This document shows positions 7,539-16,136 of a DNA stretch of 64,000 nucleotides, one piece after another (position 1 is the stretch's first letter; each line of letters starts with the position of its first letter). Made by a program: the position numbers and the translations under genes. The notes below the pieces were generated by a model that had not been told where the DNA came from, ran no database searches, and saw only the letters and a list, made by a program, of their open reading frames with translations. The DNA is from Paenibacillus flagellatus (GTDB lineage Bacteria > Bacillota > Bacilli > Paenibacillales > NBRC-103111), in assembly GCF_003217775.1 (NCBI RefSeq), contig NZ_QJVJ01000002.1:124001-188000 (forward strand), written 5' to 3'.

Positions 7539-9812
7539 ATGAGCAAAAAAGCGTGGTTTTACCGTCAATTGCTGTCGTACATGCCGGCTTTTTTCATCGT
7601 CGTTTCGTTTCTTTTTTTCGTTTTTTTTCAGCTGCTCGGCGAGCAAAGCCGGAAAGAAGCGGTCCGGGCGAACGAAACGTTCCTGCTTCAGGCGATGCGC
7701 TCCGTCGACTCGTCCTTGAAGACGATCGACCGGATGCTGCTGTCGGAGCTGCTGCACAACCCGGATTTGTCGGCTTTTTTCGATCACGGGGAGCAGGACG
7801 ACGTGTACTTGAACATGCGCGTCGTGAAGGCGATGAATCAGTTCATGGTATCGTATCCGCTCGTCGATTCGATGTACATGGTGCGGGCGAGGGACGAATT
7901 CGTCATCAGCAACGCGACGTCCTCCAAGCTGCCGGATTACGCGGATTACCCGTTCGTCAAGCCGTATGCGGAAGGGGCAGCGGGCGGGGAGAGCTGGAGT
8001 ACGGTGCGCAGCTTCCGGGAATTCGGCTTCAAGGACGCCCGGTCCGTCGTATCGCTCGTCCGGAAGACTCCGTTCGCTTCCGGCGGCTTCGTCGTCGTCA
8101 ACGTGCCGGCGGATTCGATTTACGAGACGATCGGAACGATGTACGATCCGTCCGTCAGCTTTATCCGCATCCTGGACGCCGAAGGAGCGAACGTGCTGGC
8201 GGGCCGGGAGCCGAAGGACGGACGGGCGGCGACGTTCTCGCGGTACGTCTCCCCTTACACCGGATGGACGTTTGAGAGCGGTCTCGTGAACGGCAAGCTG
8301 GCCGGCATCGTCGGCCAATTGTACAACGTCTGGGTCGCGATCGGCGTCATGATGATGGCGGCGGGCGTCGGCTGGATCGTATACGTCACGAGAAGAAGCT
8401 ACCGGCCGATCGAGCAGATCCTCTCGCGCATCCAAAGCTTCTCCCACCACAAGACGAGCGCCCTCCTGAACCCCAAGCGGCAGGACGAGTTCGCCTTCAT
8501 CGAGTCGGCGCTGGACACCCTCATCGAGCAGTCCAACCGGTTTCAACAGCAGCACCGGGAAGATATGCCGCTGCGCAAGGCGTACTTGTTCCAGCAGCTG
8601 GTCGAGGGCCAATATCCGGCGAGGCTTGCGCAATGGGAGGCGCATCGGGACGCCATGCAGCTGCCCGACTTGGCCAAGCGGCAGGCGGCGGCCGTGGCCG
8701 AGATCGACCGATATGCGGACTTTTGCGCGCAGTACGCGCAGCGGGATCAATATTTGATCAAGTTCGCCTTGAAAAGCGTCATTCAGGAAATCGCGCAAAA
8801 GCGCGAGACGGTCGTCTGGGCCGAATGGGTGGCTCCTTCCCGGCTCGGCATTTTGCTGCAGCTCGAGGACGGGCAGGACGGGCAGGAGCAGTCGATCGCT
8901 TTGCTGGAGCACGTCCGTCAATGGGTCGAGGATCATTTGAAACTGACCGTTACGATCGGGGTCGGAGAAATCGCCCCGGCATTTGCGGCGATTCCGGCCT
9001 GCTTTTCCCAGGCGCTTCAGGCGCTCGATTACAAGATGATGCTCGGACGAAACCGGATCGTCTGCTACGGGGAAGTGACGAAGGAAGGGCAAGGGAACGC
9101 GTTCGCGTACTTTCAGCACGTTCATGCCATGGTCCAATCGTTTCGTTCGGCCAAGGAGGATTGGCGGGACCAGTTCCGGGCGATTTTCCGGAATATCGGG
9201 CAGCAGCTGCTGAACAAGGACGACATCGTCTACTTGGCGGGTTATATGATGTACAGCTTGGGCAAAGAGATGTCCTCGATGGCCAAAGAGTTTCAGGACC
9301 TGTGGACGGAGGAGGGCCTGCCCGCGCTGAACGAGGCGTTGAACGCGTCGGACACGCTCGGCCAATTGGAGTTTCATTTCGAGTGGGCGCTCGGCCGGCT
9401 GTACGAGAAGCTGCGGGCGATTCAGGAAAACCGCCAGCATGCCGGGACGATCCGCGACATCCGGACGTACATGGAGAAGTGCTTCGCCGATCCGAATTTG
9501 TCGCTGGACGATTTGAGCGACCGGTTCGAGATCAACGGGAAATATTTGAGCAAATTGTTCAAGGAGGAAACCGGCGAGCGGTTCATCGACTACTTGATCG
9601 GCCTGCGCATGCGCCACGCGTGCAGGCTGCTGGCCGAGACGGACCGCCACGTGCAGGATATCGCCGAATGCGTCGGCTATACGAGCTCGATCTCGTTCAG
9701 CCGCGCGTTCAAAAAAACGACGGGGCTGTCCCCCGGCGATTACCGCGACAGGGCCGTCCGGGGCGGCGCCGGCGGAAAAGGAGGCGAACCGGTTGACAAC
9801 CGTACGGAATGA
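7539..9812 (+). CDS. Membrane-bound AraC-family regulator with extracellular sensor
   Basis: The 757-residue protein has two membrane helices (about residues 14-34 and 265-285) that flank an extracellular sensor region. A HAMP-like linker and a long cytosolic region follow, then a C-terminal AraC DNA-binding domain (LSLDDLSDRFEINGKYLSKLFKEETG; VQDIAECVGYTSSISFSRAFKKTTG). This one-component design couples an external sugar signal directly to transcription and is common in Paenibacillus. ATG 7539 follows GGAGGAG. Its 3' end overlaps the first permease gene by 20 bases, so it is translationally coupled to the CUT1 transporter genes that it very likely controls. Confidence 0.93.
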   Translation: MSKKAWFYRQLLSYMPAFFIVVSFLFFVFFQLLGEQSRKEAVRANETFLLQAMRSVDSSLKTIDRMLLSELLHNPDLSAFFDHGEQDDVYLNMRVVKAMNQFMVSYPLVDSMYMVRARDEFVISNATSSKLPDYADYPFVKPYAEGAAGGESWSTVRSFREFGFKDARSVVSLVRKTPFASGGFVVVNVPADSIYETIGTMYDPSVSFIRILDAEGANVLAGREPKDGRAATFSRYVSPYTGWTFESGLVNGKLAGIVGQLYNVWVAIGVMMMAAGVGWIVYVTRRSYRPIEQILSRIQSFSHHKTSALLNPKRQDEFAFIESALDTLIEQSNRFQQQHREDMPLRKAYLFQQLVEGQYPARLAQWEAHRDAMQLPDLAKRQAAAVAEIDRYADFCAQYAQRDQYLIKFALKSVIQEIAQKRETVVWAEWVAPSRLGILLQLEDGQDGQEQSIALLEHVRQWVEDHLKLTVTIGVGEIAPAFAAIPACFSQALQALDYKMMLGRNRIVCYGEVTKEGQGNAFAYFQHVHAMVQSFRSAKEDWRDQFRAIFRNIGQQLLNKDDIVYLAGYMMYSLGKEMSSMAKEFQDLWTEEGLPALNEALNASDTLGQLEFHFEWALGRLYEKLRAIQENRQHAGTIRDIRTYMEKCFADPNLSLDDLSDRFEINGKYLSKLFKEETGERFIDYLIGLRMRHACRLLAETDRHVQDIAECVGYTSSISFSRAFKKTTGLSPGDYRDRAVRGGAGGKGGEPVDNRTE

Positions 9813-10758
9813 AGCGCCGTCGCGAACGTTCGGCGTTACCCGCCGGGCGAGCAAGCGAAGCGCCGTCAAGCGAATGAAGAAGCATTGGCAGTTTTACGGG
9901 CTCGTGGCGCTGCCGCTGCTCTACATCGCGGTGTTCAAGTACGTCCCGATGTTCGGCGTGCTGATCGCCTTCAAGGAATACAATGTCGTTCAGGGCCTTT
10001 TCGGCAGCCCGTGGGTCGGATTGAAATATTTCAGGCAGTTTTTTGAAACCCCTTTCTTCTGGCAATATATCCGCAATACGCTCGGCATCACGCTGTACGG
10101 CCTGCTGGTCGGGTTTCCCGCGCCGATCCTGCTCGCGCTCGCGCTGAACGAAATTCGTCACGGGCTGTTCAAGAAATCGGTGCAGCTGGTCACTTACGCG
10201 CCGTATTTCATCTCGACGGTCATCATGGTCTCGATCCTCATCGTCAATCTGTCGCCCCACGTCGGGCTTCTGGCGAACGTCATGAAAGCGTTCGGGCTCG
10301 AGCCGGTCGACTTCATGGGCAAGCCGGAGCTGTTCAAGTCGATTTACGTCTGGTCCGACGTCTGGCAGTATACCGGGTACGGCGCCATCATCTATATCGC
10401 CGCGCTTGCCGGAGTGAATCCGGACCTGTACGAGGCCGCGAAGGTGGACGGGGCGTCGAGGCTGCAAAAAATCGTCCATATCGACATCCCGAGCCTCGTT
10501 CCGGTCACGGTCATCCTGCTGATCTTGAACTTGGGCCACGTCATGAGCTTGGGCTTCGAAAAAATTTATCTCATGCAAAATCCGCTGAACCAAAGCACGT
10601 CCGAGGTCATCTCCACCTATGTGTACAAGGTCGGGCTGCTGGGCGCCAACTTCAGCTTCTCGGCGGCGATCGGCCTGTTCAACTCGGTCGTCAATTTCAT
10701 CCTGCTGCTCGTCGTCAATGCGGTCGCCAAAAAAGTGTCTTCCACGAGCTTGTGGTAG
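9793..10758 (+). CDS. CUT1 ABC transporter permease, LplB type
   Basis: This 321-residue inner-membrane permease has about six transmembrane helices (first LVALPLLYIAVFKYVPMFGVLIAF) and the cytosolic EAA loop YEAAKVDGASRLQKIVHIDIP that docks the ATPase. The conserved LGLKYFRQFF-like N-terminal block places it in the LplB group that transports oligosaccharides in Paenibacillus. TTG 9793 lies 7 bases after AAGGAGG inside the 3' end of the regulator gene; ATG 9874 is a less likely alternative. No ATPase gene accompanies the cluster, as usual for systems served by MsmX. Confidence 0.93.
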   Translation: MTTVRNEAPSRTFGVTRRASKRSAVKRMKKHWQFYGLVALPLLYIAVFKYVPMFGVLIAFKEYNVVQGLFGSPWVGLKYFRQFFETPFFWQYIRNTLGITLYGLLVGFPAPILLALALNEIRHGLFKKSVQLVTYAPYFISTVIMVSILIVNLSPHVGLLANVMKAFGLEPVDFMGKPELFKSIYVWSDVWQYTGYGAIIYIAALAGVNPDLYEAAKVDGASRLQKIVHIDIPSLVPVTVILLILNLGHVMSLGFEKIYLMQNPLNQSTSEVISTYVYKVGLLGANFSFSAAIGLFNSVVNFILLLVVNAVAKKVSSTSLW

Positions 10759-10779
10759 CAAAGAAAGGAGGGAGACGTC

Positions 10780-11676
10780 GTGAAAGGCAACGCCATACGG
10801 GAATCGGCCGCGGATCGTCTGTTTTTGACGCTCGTGTACGCGATGTTGACGCTTGTCCTGTTCGTCATTCTCGTTCCGCTCGTCCACATCGTGAGCGCGT
10901 CGTTCAGCTCGCCGGAAGCGGTTACGTCGGGAAGGGTATGGCTATGGCCCGTCGAGTTTTCGCTCGAAGGGTACAAGGCGGTATTCCGCAATTCGAACAT
11001 TTTGACCGGCTACGCCAATTCGCTGTATTACGCGGTCGTCGGCACGTTCGTCAACGTCGCGATGACGGTCATGATCGCCTATCCGCTCTCTCGAAAGACG
11101 TTCTACGGCCGCCATGCGATCATGATCGCGCTCGCGTTCACGATGTTTTTCGACGGCGGACTCATCCCGAATTATATGGTCGTCAAATGGCTCGGCCTGC
11201 TCGATACGCGCTGGGCGATGATTATTCCGGGAGCGTTCGCGGTATTTCAGGTGATCGTGGCGCGGACGTTTTTCCAGACGACCATTCCCGACGAGCTGGC
11301 GGAGGCGGCCGAGATGGACGGCTGCAGCGACATGACGTTCATCCGGAAAGTCGTGCTGCCCTTGTCGAAGCCGATTCTCGCGGTCATGACGCTCATGTAC
11401 GCGGTCGGCCATTGGAACGCTTATTTCGGGGCGCTCATTTATTTGAAAAACGCCGACTTGTTCCCGCTGCAAATCTTTTTGCGCAACATCCTGATCTTGA
11501 ACAGCGTCGACCCGACGATGGTCGCGAACGTCAACGACCTGCTCGTGCAGCAAGGGCTGAAGGATTTGCTGAAATATTCGCTGATCGTCGTGGCGAGCGC
11601 GCCGGTACTGCTCATCTATCCGTTCGTCCAAAAACATTTCGTCAAAGGGGTCATGATCGGTTCGTTGAAAGGGTAG
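10780..11676 (+). CDS. CUT1 ABC transporter permease, YtcP type
   Basis: This 298-residue permease pairs with the upstream LplB-type subunit. It has about six membrane helices (LTLVYAMLTLVLFVILVPLVHIVSASF at the N-terminus) and the EAA loop AEAAEMDGCSDMTFIRKVVLPLSKP. It ends FVKGVMIGSLKG, the typical C-terminus of the YtcP/YesQ group. GTG 10780 follows AAAGGAGGG. The gene lies 21 bases after the first permease and 36 before the binding protein, consistent with one transcript. Confidence 0.93.
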   Translation: MKGNAIRESAADRLFLTLVYAMLTLVLFVILVPLVHIVSASFSSPEAVTSGRVWLWPVEFSLEGYKAVFRNSNILTGYANSLYYAVVGTFVNVAMTVMIAYPLSRKTFYGRHAIMIALAFTMFFDGGLIPNYMVVKWLGLLDTRWAMIIPGAFAVFQVIVARTFFQTTIPDELAEAAEMDGCSDMTFIRKVVLPLSKPILAVMTLMYAVGHWNAYFGALIYLKNADLFPLQIFLRNILILNSVDPTMVANVNDLLVQQGLKDLLKYSLIVVASAPVLLIYPFVQKHFVKGVMIGSLKG

Positions 11677-11712
11677 CGGGAAACGGAAACTTATCCGAGG
11701 AGGGACTTATTC

Positions 11713-13341
11713 ATGAAACAAACGTTCAAAGCGGCGGCCGGCACGATGCTCGTCTTCTCGCTTCTCGCGTCCGCCTGCTCCGGCAACGGATCCGGACAAA
11801 CGGGGGGCGCCGACTCGTCCGGGCAACAAGATCCGAACAAGCCGACGGAGCTGACCGTATTCGCGCCGCAATCGCCGGCGATCGAAAACTTGGAGACGAA
11901 CCGGTTCACGAAAAAGGTGGAGGAGAAGGCGAACGTCAAAATCAAGTGGAACGTCGTTCCCGAAAAATCGCTGGAGGACAAAAAGCAGCTGATGATGGCG
12001 AGCGGCGACTATCCGGCCGTCCTGCTCGGGGGCAACTTCAACAAGGCGGATCAGCTGAAGTACGGGCAGCAGGGCGCTTTCCTCGATCTGAAGGAGCTGA
12101 TCGACAAGCATGCTCCCAACGTCAAGAAGGCGATGAACGACTTGCCGTACTTGAAGGCGGCGATGACGGCGCCGAACGGCAGCATCTACGCGATTCCGAA
12201 AATCAACGAATGCTTCCACTGCACGTACGGCCAGAAAATGTGGATCAACAAAAGCTGGCTGGACAAATTGGGTCTCGCGATGCCGACGACGACCGACGAG
12301 TTTTATGAAGTGCTGAAGGCGTTCAAGGAGAAGGACCCGAACGGCAACGGCAAGCCGGACGAAGTGCCGTTGACGACCTCGTACGACATGTGGGCGGGCG
12401 GCGTGGACTCCTTTTTGATGAACGCGTTCATTTACGACGATATGGATTCGTATTTCAGCCTGAGCGACGGGAAGGTACGGCTGTCCGCCGCCCAGCCGGA
12501 ATGGAGGGAAGGGCTGCGCTACCTGCGCAAGCTGTATGCGGAAGGCTTGATCGACAAAGCGGCCTTCACGCAAAACGCCGATGCGGTGAAGCAGCTCGCG
12601 AGCAAGCCGGAGCAGGTGGTGGGGGCGGTTTCGACGGCGCTCATCAGCTACTTGTATACGGCGAACGACGAAAATCCGCGGCATAAAGAGTTCGAGGTGG
12701 TGCCGCCGCTGAAGGGGCCGAACGGCGTCCGGCTGTCCAGCTATTCGGTCGGGGCGGGGAACGGGCAATTCGTCTTGACGAACAAAGCGACGAAGGAGCA
12801 GCAGATCGCCGCCATGCGGCTGGCCGACTACTTGTACTCGGAGGAAGCGACCGTTCTGACGTCGTGGGGCTTCGAAGGCGAAGGATGGAGGAGGGCGAAC
12901 GCCGGGGAGACGGACTATAACGGCAAACCGGCCCAATACGCCGTCATTCCGAGCACGAAAACGGCGCAGGTGCAAAACGATTCGTGGCAGCAGCTCGGCA
13001 TCATGCTCATGACGAACGCGATCCGCGAAGGATTCGTCGCGCCGAAGGACCCGCTCGGCAACGACGGCTACGAATATCGGCTGTGGAAAGAGTCGAAGAA
13101 GTATGAGCCGTACGGCAAGCCGGAGACGGTGTACCCGTCGGACGTATACATCGATCCGGCCGACGCGACGCTCGCCGCCCAGCTCCGCACGACGATCAAA
13201 GATTACGTGAAGTCGAGCATGGCCCAGTTCATCACGGGAAGCAAAGACATCGAGAAGGATTGGGACGCTTATATCGCCGGCTTCAAAGGGCTGCAGCTGG
13301 ACAAATACGCGGCGATCTATCAAAAAGCGCTGAACAAATAG
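11713..13341 (+). CDS. CUT1 solute-binding lipoprotein (LipO-like)
   Basis: The 542-residue protein starts with a lipoprotein signal, MLVFSLLASACSGNGSG, whose lipobox cysteine is residue 22 or so; it would be anchored outside the membrane. The mature part is a family 1 extracellular binding protein, with a typical KWNVVPEKSLEDKKQLMMASGDYPAVLLG block and a calcium-loop-like DPNGNGKPDEVPL segment. It would capture an oligosaccharide for the two preceding permeases. GAGGAGGG lies before ATG 11713. A long imperfect hairpin follows the stop codon. The exact sugar cannot be deduced. Confidence 0.93.
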   Translation: MKQTFKAAAGTMLVFSLLASACSGNGSGQTGGADSSGQQDPNKPTELTVFAPQSPAIENLETNRFTKKVEEKANVKIKWNVVPEKSLEDKKQLMMASGDYPAVLLGGNFNKADQLKYGQQGAFLDLKELIDKHAPNVKKAMNDLPYLKAAMTAPNGSIYAIPKINECFHCTYGQKMWINKSWLDKLGLAMPTTTDEFYEVLKAFKEKDPNGNGKPDEVPLTTSYDMWAGGVDSFLMNAFIYDDMDSYFSLSDGKVRLSAAQPEWREGLRYLRKLYAEGLIDKAAFTQNADAVKQLASKPEQVVGAVSTALISYLYTANDENPRHKEFEVVPPLKGPNGVRLSSYSVGAGNGQFVLTNKATKEQQIAAMRLADYLYSEEATVLTSWGFEGEGWRRANAGETDYNGKPAQYAVIPSTKTAQVQNDSWQQLGIMLMTNAIREGFVAPKDPLGNDGYEYRLWKESKKYEPYGKPETVYPSDVYIDPADATLAAQLRTTIKDYVKSSMAQFITGSKDIEKDWDAYIAGFKGLQLDKYAAIYQKALNK

Positions 13342-13350
13342 CCGCTCGAG

Positions 13351-13400
13351 CGGCAAGCGAGCCCCGTTTCGGCACCGTCGCCGAACGGGGCTTGCTGCCG
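13351..13400 (+). terminator. Long GC-rich hairpin at the end of the CUT1 operon
   Basis: CGGCAAGC..GCCCCGTT pairs with AACGGGGC..GCTTGCTGCCG, with small bulges. No T-run follows, so it may stabilise the transcript end or act as an atypical terminator. Confidence 0.5.
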
Positions 13401-13415
13401 TTCCTCGGGCCCTCG

Positions 13416-13595
13416 TTGGATTTTATCCAACCAAAACTTCGCTTGATCCCCGAATTTAGTTCTCTATTGGAAAGCATCCAATAGATTCATCCCAATCCGA
13501 GCCCAACCGGCCAAAATGGCGCATTCTGCTGGATGAAATCCAATAGCGGGCCGATTTCGGTTCCCCGCGACGCCTATCTACTGGATAAAATCCAA
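13416..13595. repeat. Four phased TTGGAT-N3-ATCCAA palindromic repeats
   Basis: Four near-identical 15-base palindromes lie at 13416-13430, 13467-13481, 13529-13543 and 13581-13595: TTGGATTTTATCCAA, TTGGAAAGCATCCAA, CTGGATGAAATCCAA and CTGGATAAAATCCAA. Their centres are 51, 62 and 52 bases apart, close to five, six and five helical turns. Some copies are followed by TAG or AAC. I recall similar elements scattered between genes in Paenibacillus, so this may be a genome-wide repeat family rather than a local operator. No protein is supported here. Confidence 0.75.
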
Positions 13596-13866
13596 CGAAG
13601 CGCACGGAAGTGGCCCTTGCGTGAGAAGGAAACTGCTGCGCACGGAAGGGTGACCGACGCATGCGCAGGATCTACTGCAAGAGATGGGGGGCCGCTGCAT
13701 TCATAGAAGTCCGCTGCTCGCGGACGATCGTCGCCGTTTACGCCTTCCCCCCTCTCAGCATCGATCCGGGACGCCTCCGCTATCCGCAATCGTTGGAAGG
13801 AGCAGGCTTTCCGCGTATCCGTACAGCGGAGGCTCCATCGCAAGATTGCAAAAATATGGATTTCAT
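13596..13866. other. Non-coding stretch without recognised features
   Basis: Open frames here are short, lack ribosome binding sites and resemble no family. Composition falls towards AT richness near the right end, ahead of the promoter of the peptide-transport operon. Confidence 0.5.
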
Positions 13867-13881
13867 GTCATGTTACATGAC
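13867..13881. promoter_or_regulatory. Perfect 15-bp palindrome upstream of the dpp promoter
   Basis: GTCATGT-T-ACATGAC is an exact palindrome centred 45 bases upstream of the -35 box of the promoter at 13919. It is a candidate activator or repressor site; the cognate protein is unknown, although an IclR regulator is encoded in the operon. Confidence 0.5.
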
Positions 13882-13918
13882 GCAAAACCCGCTTTTTTTA
13901 CAAAAAAATAAAATCCAA

Positions 13919-13947
13919 TTGATTTATCGCGGTGAAGTAAGTATAAT
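13919..13947 (+). promoter_or_regulatory. Sigma-A promoter of the peptide-transport operon
   Basis: TTGATT and a consensus TATAAT are separated by exactly 17 bases in an AT-rich island. Transcription would begin near 13954, giving a leader of about 200 bases before dppB. Confidence 0.8.
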
Positions 13948-13966
13948 CGATTTATAAATAGAACCA

Positions 13967-13987
13967 CTGTACCGATAATAGGTACAG
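13967..13987. promoter_or_regulatory. Candidate operator: CTGTACC-N7-GGTACAG
   Basis: A perfect 7-bp inverted repeat with a 7-base spacer lies at about +14 to +34 relative to the predicted start. This is a classic position for a repressor that blocks elongation or promoter clearance. The IclR regulator of the same operon is the natural candidate to bind it, but this is inference. Confidence 0.55.
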
Positions 13988-14155
13988 ATGATAAGGTTTT
14001 CAAACGGTCGTTTTCGTTCCGCAAGCCGCGGCGCGAACGATGCCGATGTTGGAGTGGCGCTGTCCCACGCAATTTATGGGATATATTCTGACATGTAATC
14101 GGCCGGCCGTACGGTCCAACCCTCCAAGACACGTTCAAGAAAAAGGGGCGAGCAG

Positions 14156-15166
14156 ATGGTTAACTATATCGTGCGAAGAATCGTGTTCATGATTCCGGGC
14201 CTGATCGGGATCGCGCTCATCACCTTCATCATCTCCCGGGTGCTCCCCGGAGATCCCGCGGTCATGCTGGCGGGGGAGCAGGCGCCGCCGGCCGTCGTCG
14301 AGAAGATCCGGCAGGAGATGGGGTTGAACGACCCGCTGTACATCCAGTTTTTCGATTACATCGGCCAGCTTGTCCGGGGCAACCTCGGCTTCGCCTGGCA
14401 TACGGGCCACAGCGTGCTGAGCGATTTCGCCACCCGCTTCCCCGCGACGCTGGAGCTGACCATCGCCAGCTTCCTGATCGCCGTCCTCGTCGCCGTACCG
14501 GTCGGCATCGTCGCCGCCACGAAGAAGGAATCGGCGATCGACCACATTTCCCGGGTGTTCTCGCTCATCGGCGCCTGCGTGCCGGTATTCTGGCTCGGAC
14601 TGATGCTCATTTATTTCTTTTATTCGAAGCTCGGCTGGGCCCCCGCGCCGCTCGGCCGTATCGGGGAGGACATCAATCCGCCGACCCACGTCACCGGATT
14701 GTACGTTCTGGACAGCTTGCTCTCCGGAGACTTTATCGCGTTGAAGCAGTCCATTTCCCACTTGATCCTGCCGGCGATTTGTCTCAGCACGGGGACGATG
14801 GCGATCATCGCCAGAATGATGCGCTCGAGCATGCTGGAAGTGATCGGGCAGGACTACATCCGGACGGCGAGGTCCAAGGGCATATACGAACGGTCGGTCA
14901 TTTTCAAGCACGCGCTCGTAAACGCTCTCATCCCGACGCTCACGGTGCTCGGTCTCCAATTCGGCTACTTGCTCGGCGGGGCCGTCATCACCGAGACGAT
15001 CTTCACGTGGCCCGGCATCGGCGGCTACGTGACGGAATCGATTCTCGCCACCGACTACGCGCCGATTCAAGCGTTTACGCTGCTCAGCGCCTTCTTGTAC
15101 AGCTTCATCAATTTGACCGTGGACGTGTTGTACGGATTTATCGATCCGCGAATCCGCTACGAATAA
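14156..15166 (+). CDS. dppB: Dipeptide/oligopeptide ABC transporter permease, DppB type
   Basis: The 336-residue permease begins MVNYIVRRIVFMIPGLIGIALITFII, the typical first helix of DppB/OppB proteins. It continues with LPGDPAVMLAGEQAPP and NDPLYIQFFDYIGQLVRGNLGFAW, and carries the EAA loop DYIRTARSKGIYERSVIFKHALVNALIPTL. With dppC it forms the membrane channel of a peptide-type importer. It is the first gene of a ten-gene collinear cluster reaching to 24643. The start has a purine-rich AAGGGGCGAG in front. The symbol denotes family, since the substrate may not be a plain dipeptide. Confidence 0.93.
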   Translation: MVNYIVRRIVFMIPGLIGIALITFIISRVLPGDPAVMLAGEQAPPAVVEKIRQEMGLNDPLYIQFFDYIGQLVRGNLGFAWHTGHSVLSDFATRFPATLELTIASFLIAVLVAVPVGIVAATKKESAIDHISRVFSLIGACVPVFWLGLMLIYFFYSKLGWAPAPLGRIGEDINPPTHVTGLYVLDSLLSGDFIALKQSISHLILPAICLSTGTMAIIARMMRSSMLEVIGQDYIRTARSKGIYERSVIFKHALVNALIPTLTVLGLQFGYLLGGAVITETIFTWPGIGGYVTESILATDYAPIQAFTLLSAFLYSFINLTVDVLYGFIDPRIRYE

Positions 15167-15191
15167 ACCGGGGGGACAGGGGGAATCCACT

Positions 15192-16091
15192 TTGAGCAAA
15201 TCGACCGTTTCCATTCCGGCCGCGGCGTCCAAAACCCGGGACGGGCATACGGCGCTGTCGACGGTTCGGCTGCTGCTTCGCAACCGGCTGGCCACGATCG
15301 GGCTTCTGTTCATCGTCCTGTGGACGCTGCTGGCGCTGCTCGCGCCGGCGATAGCGCCTTACGATCCGAACGTGCCGAATACGCTGGACAAGCTGCAAGC
15401 GCCGAGCGCCTCCCACTTGTTCGGGACGGACAATTTCGGCCGGGATATTTTCAGCCGGGTGCTGTACGGCGCCCAAATCTCGATCTGGTCCGGCTTGATC
15501 GCCGTCGGCATTTCGTTCTGCATCGGCGTTCCGCTCGGCGGCATCGCGGCTTATTACGGCGGCGCGCTCGGCAACGTCATCATGCGACTGATGGACATGC
15601 TGCTCGCCTTCCCGTCGCTCGTGCTGGCGATGGCGATCGCCGCCTCCATGGGGCCGGGACTGTCCAGCGCGATGATCGCCGTCGGCATCGTCGGCGTTCC
15701 CGAATTCGCCCGGCTCATGCACGGGCAGACGATCTCGCTGCGCGAGAAGGAGTTCGTCGAGGCGGGACGCGCGATCGGCCTGAACGACTCCGTCATCCTG
15801 TTTCGCCACATTTTGCCGAACGCGCTGGCGCCGCTTATGGTGCGGGCGACGCTCGGGATGGGCTTCGCGATCTTGACCGCGGCGAGCCTCAACTTCCTCG
15901 GTCTCGGCGTCCAACCGCCGACGGCGGAATGGGGCGCCATGATTTCCGAAGGGCGGGGGTACATCATCTCCGGCCAATGGTGGATCGTCAGCTTTCCGGG
16001 GCTTGCGATCGCCACGTCGATTCTCGGGTTCAACCTTCTGGGGGACGGCTTGCGGGACGTGCTCGATCCGCGGCTGCGCTCCAGCAAGTGA
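15192..16091 (+). CDS. dppC: Dipeptide/oligopeptide ABC transporter permease, DppC type
   Basis: The 299-residue partner of DppB has an N-terminal cytosolic tail, a first helix (LATIGLLFIVLWTLLALLAPAIAPYDP), the family block HLFGTDNFGRDIFSRVLYGAQISI and the EAA loop FVEAGRAIGLNDSVILFRHILPNALAPL. It ends GDGLRDVLDPRL, as DppC/OppC proteins do. It starts at TTG 15192, 6-7 bases after AGGGGGAA, and follows dppB by 25 bases. Confidence 0.93.
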   Translation: MSKSTVSIPAAASKTRDGHTALSTVRLLLRNRLATIGLLFIVLWTLLALLAPAIAPYDPNVPNTLDKLQAPSASHLFGTDNFGRDIFSRVLYGAQISIWSGLIAVGISFCIGVPLGGIAAYYGGALGNVIMRLMDMLLAFPSLVLAMAIAASMGPGLSSAMIAVGIVGVPEFARLMHGQTISLREKEFVEAGRAIGLNDSVILFRHILPNALAPLMVRATLGMGFAILTAASLNFLGLGVQPPTAEWGAMISEGRGYIISGQWWIVSFPGLAIATSILGFNLLGDGLRDVLDPRLRSSK

Positions 16092-16136
16092 ATCATACAG
16101 GCACATAATCAGGGGACTAACGAGGAGGAGAACGAG

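Noticed and set aside
7365-9869. An 834-codon minus-strand open frame opposite the membrane AraC gene
   Set aside because: It is a shadow of the regulator's codon bias; no ribosome binding site or domain is present.
13416-13595. CRISPR-like array
   Set aside because: Repeats are only 15 bases, imperfect and palindromic, spacing varies between 51 and 62 bases, and no cas gene is near.
13661-13957. 98-codon open frame in the gap before dppB
   Set aside because: It has no ribosome binding site, crosses the palindrome and promoter, and resembles no protein.
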